From an uncultured Rhodospirillales bacterium (GTDB taxonomy: Bacteria > Pseudomonadota > Alphaproteobacteria > Acetobacterales > Acetobacteraceae), in NCBI GenBank assembly GCA_903927465.1, contig CAIYMY010000168.1, forward strand, positions 1-56,976: DNA of 56,976 nt. The letters are read 5' to 3'. Position numbers and translations under genes: made by a program. Positions 50,529-56,976 of the stretch are shown piece after piece. The notes under the pieces were generated by a model. That model was not told where the DNA came from. It saw only the letters and a list, made by a program, of their open reading frames with translations, and ran no database searches. Positions within the stretch are counted from its first letter, which is position 1; the number at the start of each line of letters is the position of its first letter.

Positions 50529-50640
50529 GGGTCAGGTGTCGCAAGCCGCGTGCCAGATTTACCGGTGCGGACCAGACATTACGCAAGAAAACCCTTGGTT
50601 AACATTGCAAAAGGCCATTTTGCTGCACTGCAAAAAATAT

Positions 50641-50669
50641 CTTGCCAAGCCCGGATCGGGCACCTATAT
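50641..50669 (+). promoter_or_regulatory. sigma-70 promoter of a small RNA
   Basis: CTTGCC (50641-50646), exactly 17 bases, then CTATAT (50664-50669). The alphaproteobacterial housekeeping consensus is CTTGAC-N17-CTATAT, so this matches at 11 of 12 positions. No protein frame on the plus strand starts downstream before the terminator at 50725. Confidence 0.72.
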
Positions 50670-50675
50670 CCGATT

Positions 50676-50754
50676 TGTACGGCGGTTTCCGCTGTACATT
50701 CTTGGACGTTTCCTCCCTAAACTTGGCGGTGCTTTCGGGCACCGCCCTTTTTTT
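50676..50754 (+). ncRNA. candidate trans-acting small RNA with exposed CCTCCC
   Basis: About 79 nt from the predicted start to the T-run. A 5' hairpin has GTACGGCGG (50677-50685) paired with CCGCTGTAC (50689-50697) around TTT, with one G-T pair. An unpaired linker of about 27 nt contains CCTCCCT (near 50711-50717), complementary to Shine-Dalgarno sequences. An intrinsic terminator hairpin follows. Hairpin, anti-SD single strand and terminator is the layout of known alphaproteobacterial Hfq- or CCUCC-type regulators. It lies on the opposite strand to the flanking genes, in the gap upstream of the lytic transglycosylase gene. I do not recognise a named family. Confidence 0.65.
50725..50754 (+). 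terminator. intrinsic terminator of the small RNA
   Basis: GGCGGTGC (50725-50732) pairs perfectly with GCACCGCC (50739-50746) around TTTCGG, followed by a run of seven T (50748-50754). The T-run exists only on the plus strand, while both flanking genes are on the minus strand, so it must serve a separate plus-strand transcript. Confidence 0.85.
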
Positions 50755-50758
50755 GACC

Positions 50759-51643
50759 TCAGCGATCCGGGGTCAGGAAATCCCATTCCACACGCGCCAG
50801 GCTCTCGATCAGGTTGGTCATATCCCGCCGCAAAGGGCCAAAGCCCGGCAGGCGTTCGATCCGCACCTCATCCATATAAAGATTCCGTGCCACTTCGATT
50901 TGCAGCGCATGGGTCGCTTCCCGCGGGCGGCCATAATGGCGGGTGACGAAGCCCCCTGCATAGGGGTCATTGCGCCTGACCTTATAGCCAAGGCCCATCA
51001 ACACCTCTTCCACCAGGCGGGTCGCGCGCGGCGTACATGCTGTGGCATGCGCATCACCCAACACAAAATGTGGTGGGTTCGCCAAATGCGCGGGGTGGGC
51101 CGGCATGGAATGGCAATCAATCAGCAGGCAATAGCCGAATTTTGCCCTGGTTTCAGCGATCAGCCCGGCCAGCGCGGCGTGATAGGGCTCCCAACAGGCG
51201 CGGATGCGCGCCTCGGCCTCGGCAAAGCTGAGTTTGCGGCGGTAGATTTGCTCGCCACCAGTGACGATCCGCGCCAGCGTGCCAAGCCCGGCGCCCACCC
51301 TTGGGCTGGAGCTATTGACCCAAGGCGGCAAGGGGTCGGCAAACATGGCGGGGTCCAATTCCCAGGCTTCCCGGTTCACATCGCACCAAACCCTGGGGAA
51401 GCTGGCGGCGATCAGCGGGGCCCCATGGGCGGGGGCGGCGGCGAAGATTTCATCCACGAAGGAATCCTCGCTCCGGCGCAGCGCAATCGGGTCCATACGG
51501 GTATCCAAAAACAGTTGGTCCGGATATTGCTGACCCGAATGAGGTGACGCAAAGACCAGGGGGATGGTCTGACGTTCCGGCCGCTTGATGAGGTACGGTT
51601 CAACCTGTCCCGGGTCTTGGGCGGCGTGAATGGGGGAATTCAT
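50759..51643 (-). CDS. N-formylglutamate amidohydrolase
   Basis: A zinc-type amidohydrolase of about 294 residues. It has LVFASPHSGQQYPDQL near residue 26, FPRVWCDVNREAWELDP near 80, LLIDCHSMPAHP near 170 and DPYAGGFVTRHYGRP near 225 with HALQIEVARNLYMDE. These are the conserved segments of the family that hydrolyses N-formylglutamate to formate and glutamate, last step of one histidine-degradation route. Neighbouring hut genes are absent, so the true substrate may differ. The open frame begins at 51715, but the ATG at 51643 gives the MNSPIHAA start. Confidence 0.88.
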   Translation of the reverse strand: MNSPIHAAQDPGQVEPYLIKRPERQTIPLVFASPHSGQQYPDQLFLDTRMDPIALRRSEDSFVDEIFAAAPAHGAPLIAASFPRVWCDVNREAWELDPAMFADPLPPWVNSSSPRVGAGLGTLARIVTGGEQIYRRKLSFAEAEARIRACWEPYHAALAGLIAETRAKFGYCLLIDCHSMPAHPAHLANPPHFVLGDAHATACTPRATRLVEEVLMGLGYKVRRNDPYAGGFVTRHYGRPREATHALQIEVARNLYMDEVRIERLPGFGPLRRDMTNLIESLARVEWDFLTPDR

Positions 51644-51752
51644 GGATAAAGTCTCGAAACCACACCGCGTACCTTCCGTCACACTGGCGCATCGCCGGTA
51701 GAATGACGCCATCATTAGATGATTTTAGGCTTTAGGGGATATACGGGCTGTC

Positions 51753-52811
51753 ATGGCGCGCAAGGGAAGAGGCTCGCAAAGCGGCGGTGATCTGATCATC
51801 GTGCGCAGGGAAGAAGGGGGCGGGCACGCGCATCATGGCGGAGCCTGGAAGGTTGCCTATGCCGATTTCGTGACGGCGATGATGGCCTTCTTCCTGCTGA
51901 TGTGGCTGATCAACGCCACCACCGAAGAACAGCGCCGTGGCATCGCCGATTACTTCAACCCGACTAATGTGATGTCCCGTTCCGAATCCGGCTCAGGTCG
52001 GCCCTTTGGCGGCCAGACACCCAATGATAATGCGGCTCTGACTTCCACCACCGGCACGATTGAGGTCCGACCCGGCAAGCGCCCGGTGGTCATGGATATT
52101 GATGAGGATGACAGCCGCACGCCGGCAGAACCTGTCCCCCGGCGCGAAGGCCCGGTTGGTCAAGAAGATGCCGAGAATGCGCGGCTTGTGCTGCGCACAC
52201 CGCCGGGCGCGCTGGTGGGGCCCGAGCAGCCGCGCGGTAGCCCAGCAGACGAGCCTTCCCCGGAACAGCGGCCAGAGAATGTCGGTGAGGCGGAATTGCG
52301 CCAGGAACTCGCCAAGCGTGAACGTGAAGCCTTTGAGGCCGCGGCAGAACAAATTCGTGAGGCCGTGCGTTCCGACCCTGCCCTTGCCGATCTCGGCCGC
52401 CAATTGCTGATTGAACACACGCCTGAGGGTATGCGCATTCAATTGGTGGATGCGGAGCGCCAGCCCATGTTTGCGCTGGGCGGTGCGGCGCCCAATGACC
52501 GCGCACGAGCGCTGCTGCAGCGCGTGGCGCAGGTGATTCAGCGCCTGCCCAATGCCATCAGCATCGCCGGACATACCGATTCCACACCCTTCCGTGGCGG
52601 TGGTGAGCGCAGCAATTGGGATCTTTCCACCGAACGCGCCAATGTCACGCGCCGCCTGCTTGTTGATGCTGGGATTGCCGATAACCGCATCAGAAACCTT
52701 GCAGGTCATGCGGAACGTGATCTGCTGATACCGGAACAACCAACCGCCGCAGCCAATCGCCGTGTTTCCATCACGCTGATCAGTCAGGCGCCGGGGACAC
52801 CACGCCCATGA
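51753..52811 (+). CDS. motB: flagellar motor stator protein MotB
   Basis: A 352-residue inner-membrane and periplasmic protein. The N-terminal HHGGAWKVAYADFVTAMMAF segment followed by FLLMWLINATT is the single helix with the proton-accepting Asp (ADF, near residue 37). A periplasmic linker rich in Glu, Arg and Pro (residues 75-200) leads to an OmpA-like peptidoglycan-binding domain with ISIAGHTDSTPFRGG near 270, NWDLSTERANVTRRLL and AANRRVSI. It anchors the stator to the wall. The gene overlaps motA by four bases, in the order motB-motA, reverse of the enterobacterial order. Confidence 0.93.
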   Translation: MARKGRGSQSGGDLIIVRREEGGGHAHHGGAWKVAYADFVTAMMAFFLLMWLINATTEEQRRGIADYFNPTNVMSRSESGSGRPFGGQTPNDNAALTSTTGTIEVRPGKRPVVMDIDEDDSRTPAEPVPRREGPVGQEDAENARLVLRTPPGALVGPEQPRGSPADEPSPEQRPENVGEAELRQELAKREREAFEAAAEQIREAVRSDPALADLGRQLLIEHTPEGMRIQLVDAERQPMFALGGAAPNDRARALLQRVAQVIQRLPNAISIAGHTDSTPFRGGGERSNWDLSTERANVTRRLLVDAGIADNRIRNLAGHAERDLLIPEQPTAAANRRVSITLISQAPGTPRP

Positions 52812-53671
52812 TCTCGATTGCTGGCTTTATCTTTCTGCTAGTCTGCGTCTTTGGTGGCTACATTCTTGCCGGCGGCAAGATGGAAATCATCTTGATGGCG
52901 CTACCATTCGAATTCGCCATCATCGGGGGCGCTGCCTTCGGCTCCCTTCTGATGGCCAACAGCATATCCGAGGTGAAGCACATCCTTGGCAGTTTCGGCA
53001 AAATCCTGAAGGGCGGCAAATACAAGCGCCAGGATTACATGGAATTATTGAGCCTGCTTTTCTGGCTGGTGCGCCTTGCGCAGACTAAGGGGCCGATGGC
53101 GATTGAACCGCATATCGAAAAGCCCGAGGAAAGCGCGGCCTTCATGAAATTCCCTAATATCCTGAAGGATCATCACACCGTTGCGATCATTTGCGATTAC
53201 CTTCGCATGGTCGGCATGAATGCCGATGACCCGCATCAGATTGAGGATGTGATGGCGCGCGAATTGAAGAAAATGAAGGAAGAGGAATTGCACAGCGCGC
53301 ATGCACTGACAAGCGTGGCTGATGCGCTGCCTGCGCTTGGAATCGTCGCCGCCGTCATGGGTGTGATCAAGACCATGGCTTCCATTGACCAGCCACCCGC
53401 TATCCTTGGCAAAATGATCGGTGGCGCGCTGGTCGGTACATTTTTGGGCGTATTACTTGCCTATGGGCTTGTCGGTCCCTTCGCCGCGCGCATCAAGGCC
53501 GTGATCGAGGAAGAGGCGAAATATCACGAGGTGATCCGTGCGGTGCTGGTGGCACATTTGCACGGCAATGCCCCGCAGGTTGCCGTGGAGACCGGACGCA
53601 AAATGGTGCCGACTGATCTGATGCCGAGTTTCGCGCAATTGGAAGAATCACTCCAAGAGCTCAAAATCTGA
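52808..53671 (+). CDS. motA: flagellar motor stator protein MotA
   Basis: A 287-residue inner-membrane protein with four helices: ISIAGFIFLLVCVFGGYILAG, LPFEFAIIGGAAFGSLLM, LGIVAAVMGVIKTMAS and ALVGTFLGVLLAYGLVGPF. The cytoplasmic loop between helices 2 and 3 (about 120 residues) carries charged residues such as RELKKMKEEE that contact the rotor. DALPALGIVAAVMGVIKTM and GKMIGGALVGTFLG are family signatures. It forms the proton-driven stator with MotB. Confidence 0.95.
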   Translation: MISIAGFIFLLVCVFGGYILAGGKMEIILMALPFEFAIIGGAAFGSLLMANSISEVKHILGSFGKILKGGKYKRQDYMELLSLLFWLVRLAQTKGPMAIEPHIEKPEESAAFMKFPNILKDHHTVAIICDYLRMVGMNADDPHQIEDVMARELKKMKEEELHSAHALTSVADALPALGIVAAVMGVIKTMASIDQPPAILGKMIGGALVGTFLGVLLAYGLVGPFAARIKAVIEEEAKYHEVIRAVLVAHLHGNAPQVAVETGRKMVPTDLMPSFAQLEESLQELKI

Positions 53672-53685
53672 AGACTGGTTGAGCC

Positions 53686-54207
53686 TTAAGCCTTTTTCGC
53701 CGGAATACCGGTTCTGAGCTGCGGCGGCGCCGCCCCGCGCCCCTGCCCCGCCGGATCACCAGGATCAGAATCGCTTGGGCCGACTTGCCGCCCACCACCG
53801 CGGCCACGACCCGCTTCATCACTTGGGTCAGCATCAGTCGGCCCTGCCTGTTGGCCCCCACGCCGCCCGCGCCCTGGCGCATCGCCAGGATCGGCATCGG
53901 TCGCGCCATTGCCCCCACGCCCCCTTCCTGGTTCATCACCCGGATCGGCATCGGTGGCTTCCAGCGAGCGACCGCCACCCGCCACACCGCGCCCATTGCC
54001 CGGTTCATCATTGGGGTCAGCATCGGTTTCACCACTGCGGCGCTGTTCGGGGCGCGGCTGGTTTTTGCCCGGTAGCTCGGGTTCGGTTGGTGCGGGCGAT
54101 TTGCGCCCCTGCGCCAGCGCGGCGCTAACGGGAACCACAAGCCCTGTGGTTGCAAGCCGAAGCACCAAAAGGCGGCGCCGCAAGGGCGAATCGGGGGGAA
54201 GTGACAC
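53686..54207 (-). CDS. secreted low-complexity protein with Asp-rich tandem repeats
   Basis: A 173-residue protein. The N-terminus has charged residues (SPLRRRLLVLRLATT) and a leader-like GLVVPVSAALAQG. Residues 57-165 hold five imperfect repeats of about 20 residues with core [TS]D[AS]DPxDx[PA]GxGR: TDADPNDEPGNGR, TDADPGDEPGRGR, TDADPGDAPGRGR, TDADPSDEAGRGR and SDSDPGDPAGQGR. Spacers are Gly/Arg-rich. DxDPxD resembles calcium-binding loops, but no established domain is recognised. The stop lies 15 bases from motA, convergently. Codon use seems in line with neighbours. An alternative frame is also open across the repeats, so the reading was chosen by the leader and regular repeat. Confidence 0.65.
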   Translation of the reverse strand: MSLPPDSPLRRRLLVLRLATTGLVVPVSAALAQGRKSPAPTEPELPGKNQPRPEQRRSGETDADPNDEPGNGRGVAGGGRSLEATDADPGDEPGRGRGGNGATDADPGDAPGRGRRGGQQAGPTDADPSDEAGRGRGGGRQVGPSDSDPGDPAGQGRGAAPPQLRTGIPAKKA

Positions 54208-54501
54208 GGTTCTATCCTTCCTTGCAGCAGCGTCTTGTCTGTGAATGCGACGCCATTCATAGCGCGATTTCTTGCAACGCGCCTCGTCGAAACAGCGCTT
54301 GATATCAATTTTTTGACGTCGCCTTCCCTATAAGGGCAAAGCATGAAGCCTTTCCTGATACGTGAAAGCAACCCGGCAGGCGTCCCAGATATCACGACGA
54401 TTAAGTGCCGGCGCAGGTTTTCCCTATCTGGAAGCCACGCCACCAGAAATTCTCTAAAAACAATGGGTTAAAAAAATTTTCGTCCTCGGGATCATTTTTT
54501 G
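54208..54501. other. gene-free intergenic region
   Basis: About 330 bp (with the LexA promoter region to 54538) between the divergent repeat-protein gene and the SOS-type gene. It is AT-richer than the flanks. I see no supportable reading frame, tRNA or hairpin terminator in it. The left end should hold the promoter of the repeat-protein gene, but no clear CTTGAC/CTATAT pair stands out. Confidence 0.5.
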
Positions 54502-54512
54502 CTTGCCAAATT

Positions 54513-54527
54513 GTTCTTATTTTGTTC
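54513..54527 (+). promoter_or_regulatory. LexA (SOS) box
   Basis: GTTC (54513-54516), seven bases TTATTTT, GTTC (54524-54527). This is an exact match to the alphaproteobacterial LexA operator GTTC-N7-GTTC. TATACT (54529-54534) right after it is a likely -10, so LexA would block polymerase. The ATG of the next gene is at 54539, only 11 bases beyond the box, so the transcript may be leaderless. Confidence 0.75.
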
Positions 54528-54538
54528 TTATACTCCCT

Positions 54539-54718
54539 ATGAGCAGCACCCTTTACCAAGACCCCTCCCTGATCATCCCACAACGCCCTGTGCGCGTGCG
54601 TTTTCAGACGCGCCGCGCAGGCTTCGATAAGGCGCGCGGCGCAATGCGCGATTTCACGCTACTGCTGGCGCTCGCCTGGGGCGCGGCGGAAGTGGCGCTT
54701 TGGTTGAGCGGGGGCTGA
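54539..54718 (+). CDS. small SOS-controlled single-pass membrane protein
   Basis: Fifty-nine residues. A basic N-terminal region (IPQRPVRVRFQTRRAGFDKARG) precedes one predicted helix, FTLLLALAWGAAEVALWLSGG, which ends the protein. Orientation should be N-in by the positive-inside rule. No Shine-Dalgarno sequence lies before the ATG at 54539; an in-frame ATG at 54503 is inside the promoter. A perfect LexA box overlaps the promoter, so expression after DNA damage is predicted. No family is recognised. Size, topology and control recall SidA, the LexA-regulated division inhibitor of Caulobacter, but there is no evident sequence similarity. Confidence 0.6.
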   Translation: MSSTLYQDPSLIIPQRPVRVRFQTRRAGFDKARGAMRDFTLLLALAWGAAEVALWLSGG

Positions 54719-54722
54719 CGCC

Positions 54723-55415
54723 CTATCCCTGCGCGGCTTTGGTCGCGCGTTCGCGTAAAATAGCGACCGCCTGGCGCAGCCCATCGGCGATATTCTCCGG
54801 CGGCATGGCGCCCGAGAATAGTAAATGCCGATCCAGCACAAAGGATGGCACGCCGGAAATCCCAGCCTGGCGATAGCCCTCATCCTCGGCCAGCACCTCA
54901 TGCCACCCGGCCTCGCCGGCGCTGAAGGCGGCCAGGCTTTCGGCTGACATCCCCGCCGCCGTGCCAAGGCGCGCGAGTGTCGCGGCATCGCCAATATCCC
55001 CACCATCTTGGAAATAGGCCTGGAAAATCGCCTCGGCCACTTCGCGCTGCCGGCCATCGGCGCCCGAAAGCCGGATCAGCCGATGCGCCTCCAACGTATT
55101 GGGGGTGCGCGCCATCAGATCATGGCGGAATTCAAGCCCGACGATCCGCCCGGCATCGGCGACGCGCCGGTCCAATTCCTGGGATTTTTCGAGCGAGCCG
55201 AATTTGGCGCTGCGATACTCCCGCCGATCCACCCCTTCCGCCGGCATTTCGGGGTTCAACTGGAAGGGCCGGAAACGGACATTAAAATGCAGCCCGTCTT
55301 CAGCAAGCATGCCGAGTGCCGCATCCAAATTACGCTTGCCGATCCAGCACCAGGGGCAAATCGCGTCCGAAATCACATCCAAAGTGCCGGCATTGGCTTC
55401 AATACTGCTGTCCAT
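54723..55415 (-). CDS. DsbA-family oxidoreductase (FrnE-like)
   Basis: A 230-residue thioredoxin-fold protein without signal peptide. The active site is DAICPWCWIGKRNLD near residue 18 (CPWC), and the cis-Pro loop is GISGVPSFVLDRHL near 180. The helical insertion has HDLMARTPNTLEAHRLIR near 95, typical of the FrnE/DsbA-like group found in many bacteria. These cytosolic proteins act in thiol-disulfide exchange or isomerisation. The gene ends five bases from the convergent SOS-type gene. Confidence 0.85.
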   Translation of the reverse strand: MDSSIEANAGTLDVISDAICPWCWIGKRNLDAALGMLAEDGLHFNVRFRPFQLNPEMPAEGVDRREYRSAKFGSLEKSQELDRRVADAGRIVGLEFRHDLMARTPNTLEAHRLIRLSGADGRQREVAEAIFQAYFQDGGDIGDAATLARLGTAAGMSAESLAAFSAGEAGWHEVLAEDEGYRQAGISGVPSFVLDRHLLFSGAMPPENIADGLRQAVAILRERATKAAQG

Positions 55416-55506
55416 GGGGCATACTCCTGCAAAGGCACCTCACCATGCCGCTTTGGTGCGCCTTGGTCCAGCACGCCCCCTCTTGGAGAGTGGCGCGGAA
55501 AGCCGC

Positions 55507-56628
55507 ATGGTCCGCCGTATGAGCAACATGATCTTCCCCGCCCCCGCCCCGGCCGCTTGGCCAACCGAAAACCCCACCCAAGCCGGTTTCGATGCCGCCA
55601 AGCTGCAAGCGGCCGTTGCTTTCGCCGCCGCGCATGAAACGCCCTGGCCTTATGACCTGGCCGGCCATATCGGCCGCGGCTTTTTCGAAGCACCGCCCGA
55701 TAATGAGGTCCTTGGCCCGCTCAGCCCACGCGGCGCTCCTGGCGGCCTGATCACGCGCCATGGTGCGCTGGTGACAAGCTGGGGCGATACGCGTGAGGTC
55801 AGCCAAACCTTCAGTGTCGCGAAATCCTACCTCTCGCTGCTGACCGGCCTCGCCTGGGCCGATGGGCTGATCCCGGACCTCGACCAGCGGGTCGGCGAAA
55901 CCGTCAAGGATGGCGGTTTTGAAGGCGCGCAGAATGGCCCAATCACCTGGCGGCATTTGCTGCAGAACATGTCCGAATGGGAAGGCTCACTGTTTGGCAA
56001 ATCAGACATGATTGACCGCGGCAGAGACCTCGGCGCCGAAGGCCAGGGTAAGAAGGGCATGCGGCAAATGCAGCCGCCCGGCACGCATTGGGAATATAAT
56101 GACGTGCGCGTGAACCGCCTTTCGCTGGCACTTCTGCGCCGCTTTGGCCGACCCTTGCCGGAGGTTTTCGCCGAACGCATCCTGAAACCAATCGGCGGCA
56201 GCCGGGATTGGCGCTGGGATGGCTATCGTACTTCCTGGGTGACTTTGGAAAACGGCCAGCGCGTGCAATCCGTCCCCGGTGGTACGCATTGGGGCGGCGG
56301 CGTTGCCATCCATGCCGAGGATCAGGCGCGGATCGGGCTGCTGGCGCTTAATCGTGGTCGCTGGGCGGGGAGTGAAATCCTGCCGGCGCAATGGTTTGAC
56401 TGGTCCACTGAGGCCTGCACGCTGAACCCTTCCTATGGCTTCCTCTGGTGGCTGAACACAAGCGGGGAGCGTTTCCCCTCCGCCACGCGGGATGCGTTTT
56501 TTGCCTCGGGCGCTGGGGGCAATCTGACCTGGGTGGACCCGAGTTCCGGCATTGTCGCGGTGCTGCGCTGGACCGATCCCAAGGCGATGGATGGCTTTAT
56601 TGGTCGCGTGCGCGCGGCGCTGATCTGA
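55507..56628 (+). CDS. serine hydrolase (class C beta-lactamase family)
   Basis: A serine hydrolase of about 373 residues, of the penicillin-binding-protein/6-aminohexanoate-dimer-hydrolase type. The nucleophile motif SxxK is TFSVAKSYLSLLTG (Ser103, Lys106). The YxN-like motif is HWEYNDVRVNRLSL near residue 198, and the KTG-equivalent region is FFASGAGGNLTWVDPSSG near 338. No signal peptide is seen, so it is probably cytosolic. The start could be the ATG at 55507 (GGAAAG six bases upstream) or at 55519; longer open frame upstream is non-coding. Substrate (amide or ester) unknown. Followed 13 bases later by a gnd-like gene. Confidence 0.85.
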   Translation: MVRRMSNMIFPAPAPAAWPTENPTQAGFDAAKLQAAVAFAAAHETPWPYDLAGHIGRGFFEAPPDNEVLGPLSPRGAPGGLITRHGALVTSWGDTREVSQTFSVAKSYLSLLTGLAWADGLIPDLDQRVGETVKDGGFEGAQNGPITWRHLLQNMSEWEGSLFGKSDMIDRGRDLGAEGQGKKGMRQMQPPGTHWEYNDVRVNRLSLALLRRFGRPLPEVFAERILKPIGGSRDWRWDGYRTSWVTLENGQRVQSVPGGTHWGGGVAIHAEDQARIGLLALNRGRWAGSEILPAQWFDWSTEACTLNPSYGFLWWLNTSGERFPSATRDAFFASGAGGNLTWVDPSSGIVAVLRWTDPKAMDGFIGRVRAALI

Positions 56629-56641
56629 CGGGGACAAAACC

Positions 56642-56976
56642 ATGGAAATCGGCATTGTCGGTTTGGGCCGCATGGGCGGGAATATCGCGCGGCGGCTGAT
56701 GCAGGCGGGGCATCGCGCCGTGGTCTGGGACAAAGATGCCGCCGCCGTGGCGGCCCTGGCCGCCGAAGGCGCGGTGGGTGTCGCGGATCTGGCCGGGCTG
56801 GTTGCGGCGCTGAGCGCACCCCGCGCTGTTTGGGTCATGCTGCCCCATGGCGCGCCGACGGAAGACGCCCTCGAACAACTGGGCGGGCTGCTTGCCCCCG
56901 GCGATACCGCGATTGATGGCGGCAATACCCATTGGAAGGATGATATCCGCCGCGCCAAGGCGCTCGGCACCAAGGG
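56642..56976 (+). CDS. gnd: 6-phosphogluconate dehydrogenase, N-terminal part (window end)
   Basis: Only the first 111 codons lie in the window. The N-terminus has the NAD(P)-binding motif MEIGIVGLGRMGGNIARRL, then VVWDKDAAAV, AVWVMLPHG and the substrate-loop DGGNTHWKDDIRRAKAL. This fits the short (about 300-residue) Gnd form of the pentose-phosphate or Entner-Doudoroff routes. The KxxH catalytic region is outside the window, so assignment rests on the Rossmann half. Confidence 0.82.
   Translation, partial: MEIGIVGLGRMGGNIARRLMQAGHRAVVWDKDAAAVAALAAEGAVGVADLAGLVAALSAPRAVWVMLPHGAPTEDALEQLGGLLAPGDTAIDGGNTHWKDDIRRAKALGTK

Noticed and set aside
53661-54443. 260-codon minus-strand frame overlapping the repeat-protein gene
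   Set aside because: It also looks repetitive, because a DNA-level repeat opens more than one frame. It lacks a leader, and the 173-residue frame has a regular DxDPxD core, so that one was kept.
1-56976. CRISPR arrays, rRNA genes, prophage modules or a replication origin
   Set aside because: No regularly spaced repeats, rRNA sequence, phage structural genes or DnaA-box clusters were seen.

Overview
The window reads as a chromosomal segment of a GC-rich alphaproteobacterium, most likely a Rhodospirillales member of the Acetobacteraceae (Roseomonas-like). Supports are the dgt-argS-SPOR-nagZ gene order, twin-arginine-style leaders on many binding proteins, CTTGNC-N17-CTATAT promoter sequence, a GTTC-N7-GTTC LexA box and PhoB half-sites. 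The family placement is inference; the alphaproteobacterial assignment is firm.

Positions 1-460 hold a scar: the 3' part of a rarA gene (minus strand) cut by the 3' part of an integrase-type transposase gene. From about 0.66 to 32.8 kb lies an almost uninterrupted phosphorus-scavenging island. It starts with lipid remodelling genes (PmtA-like methyltransferase, diacylglycerol-kinase-like enzyme, PlcP-like metallophosphoesterase, GT4 glycosyltransferase). It continues with phnD-phnE1-phnE2 (no phnC), then a convergent 2-aminoethylphosphonate block (fused permease, ATPase, binding protein, phnX, FAD oxidase) and a secreted phytase-like esterase. Next come a Ugp-like importer with two tandem binding proteins and a phosphodiesterase, and a formylglycine-type phosphonate monoester hydrolase. 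The island ends with a Dpp-like importer carrying three tandem paralogous binding proteins and a convergent NPP-type phosphodiesterase. Arrays of PhoB half-sites with an 11-bp period sit 36-47 nt before four of the transcription units. The logic appears to be: import intact phosphodiesters or phosphonates, then hydrolyse them in the cytoplasm, while membrane phospholipid is replaced by phosphorus-free glycolipid.

From 33 to 39.9 kb are mostly housekeeping genes: tRNA-Ser(GCT), GST, peroxiredoxin, Slt, a DUF815 ATPase, yajC, sodB and an NDUFAF6-like protein. From 39.9 to 43.3 kb is an accessory patch: a broken GNAT gene, a membrane protein, a DUF1778 antitoxin, a decayed second copy of the nagZ tail and a cyclooxygenase-like haem protein. 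This patch lies just after nagZ in the conserved operon dgt-argS-SPOR-nagZ (43.4-48.2 kb).

The last part (48.3-57 kb) has erpA and xthA (the latter apparently with a CTG start), a lytic transglycosylase, an apparent small RNA with an exposed CCTCCC, an N-formylglutamate amidohydrolase and a motB-motA stator pair. It also has a secreted protein with Asp-rich tandem repeats, a LexA-controlled 59-residue membrane protein, a FrnE-type DsbA, a serine hydrolase and the start of a 6-phosphogluconate dehydrogenase gene cut by the window end.
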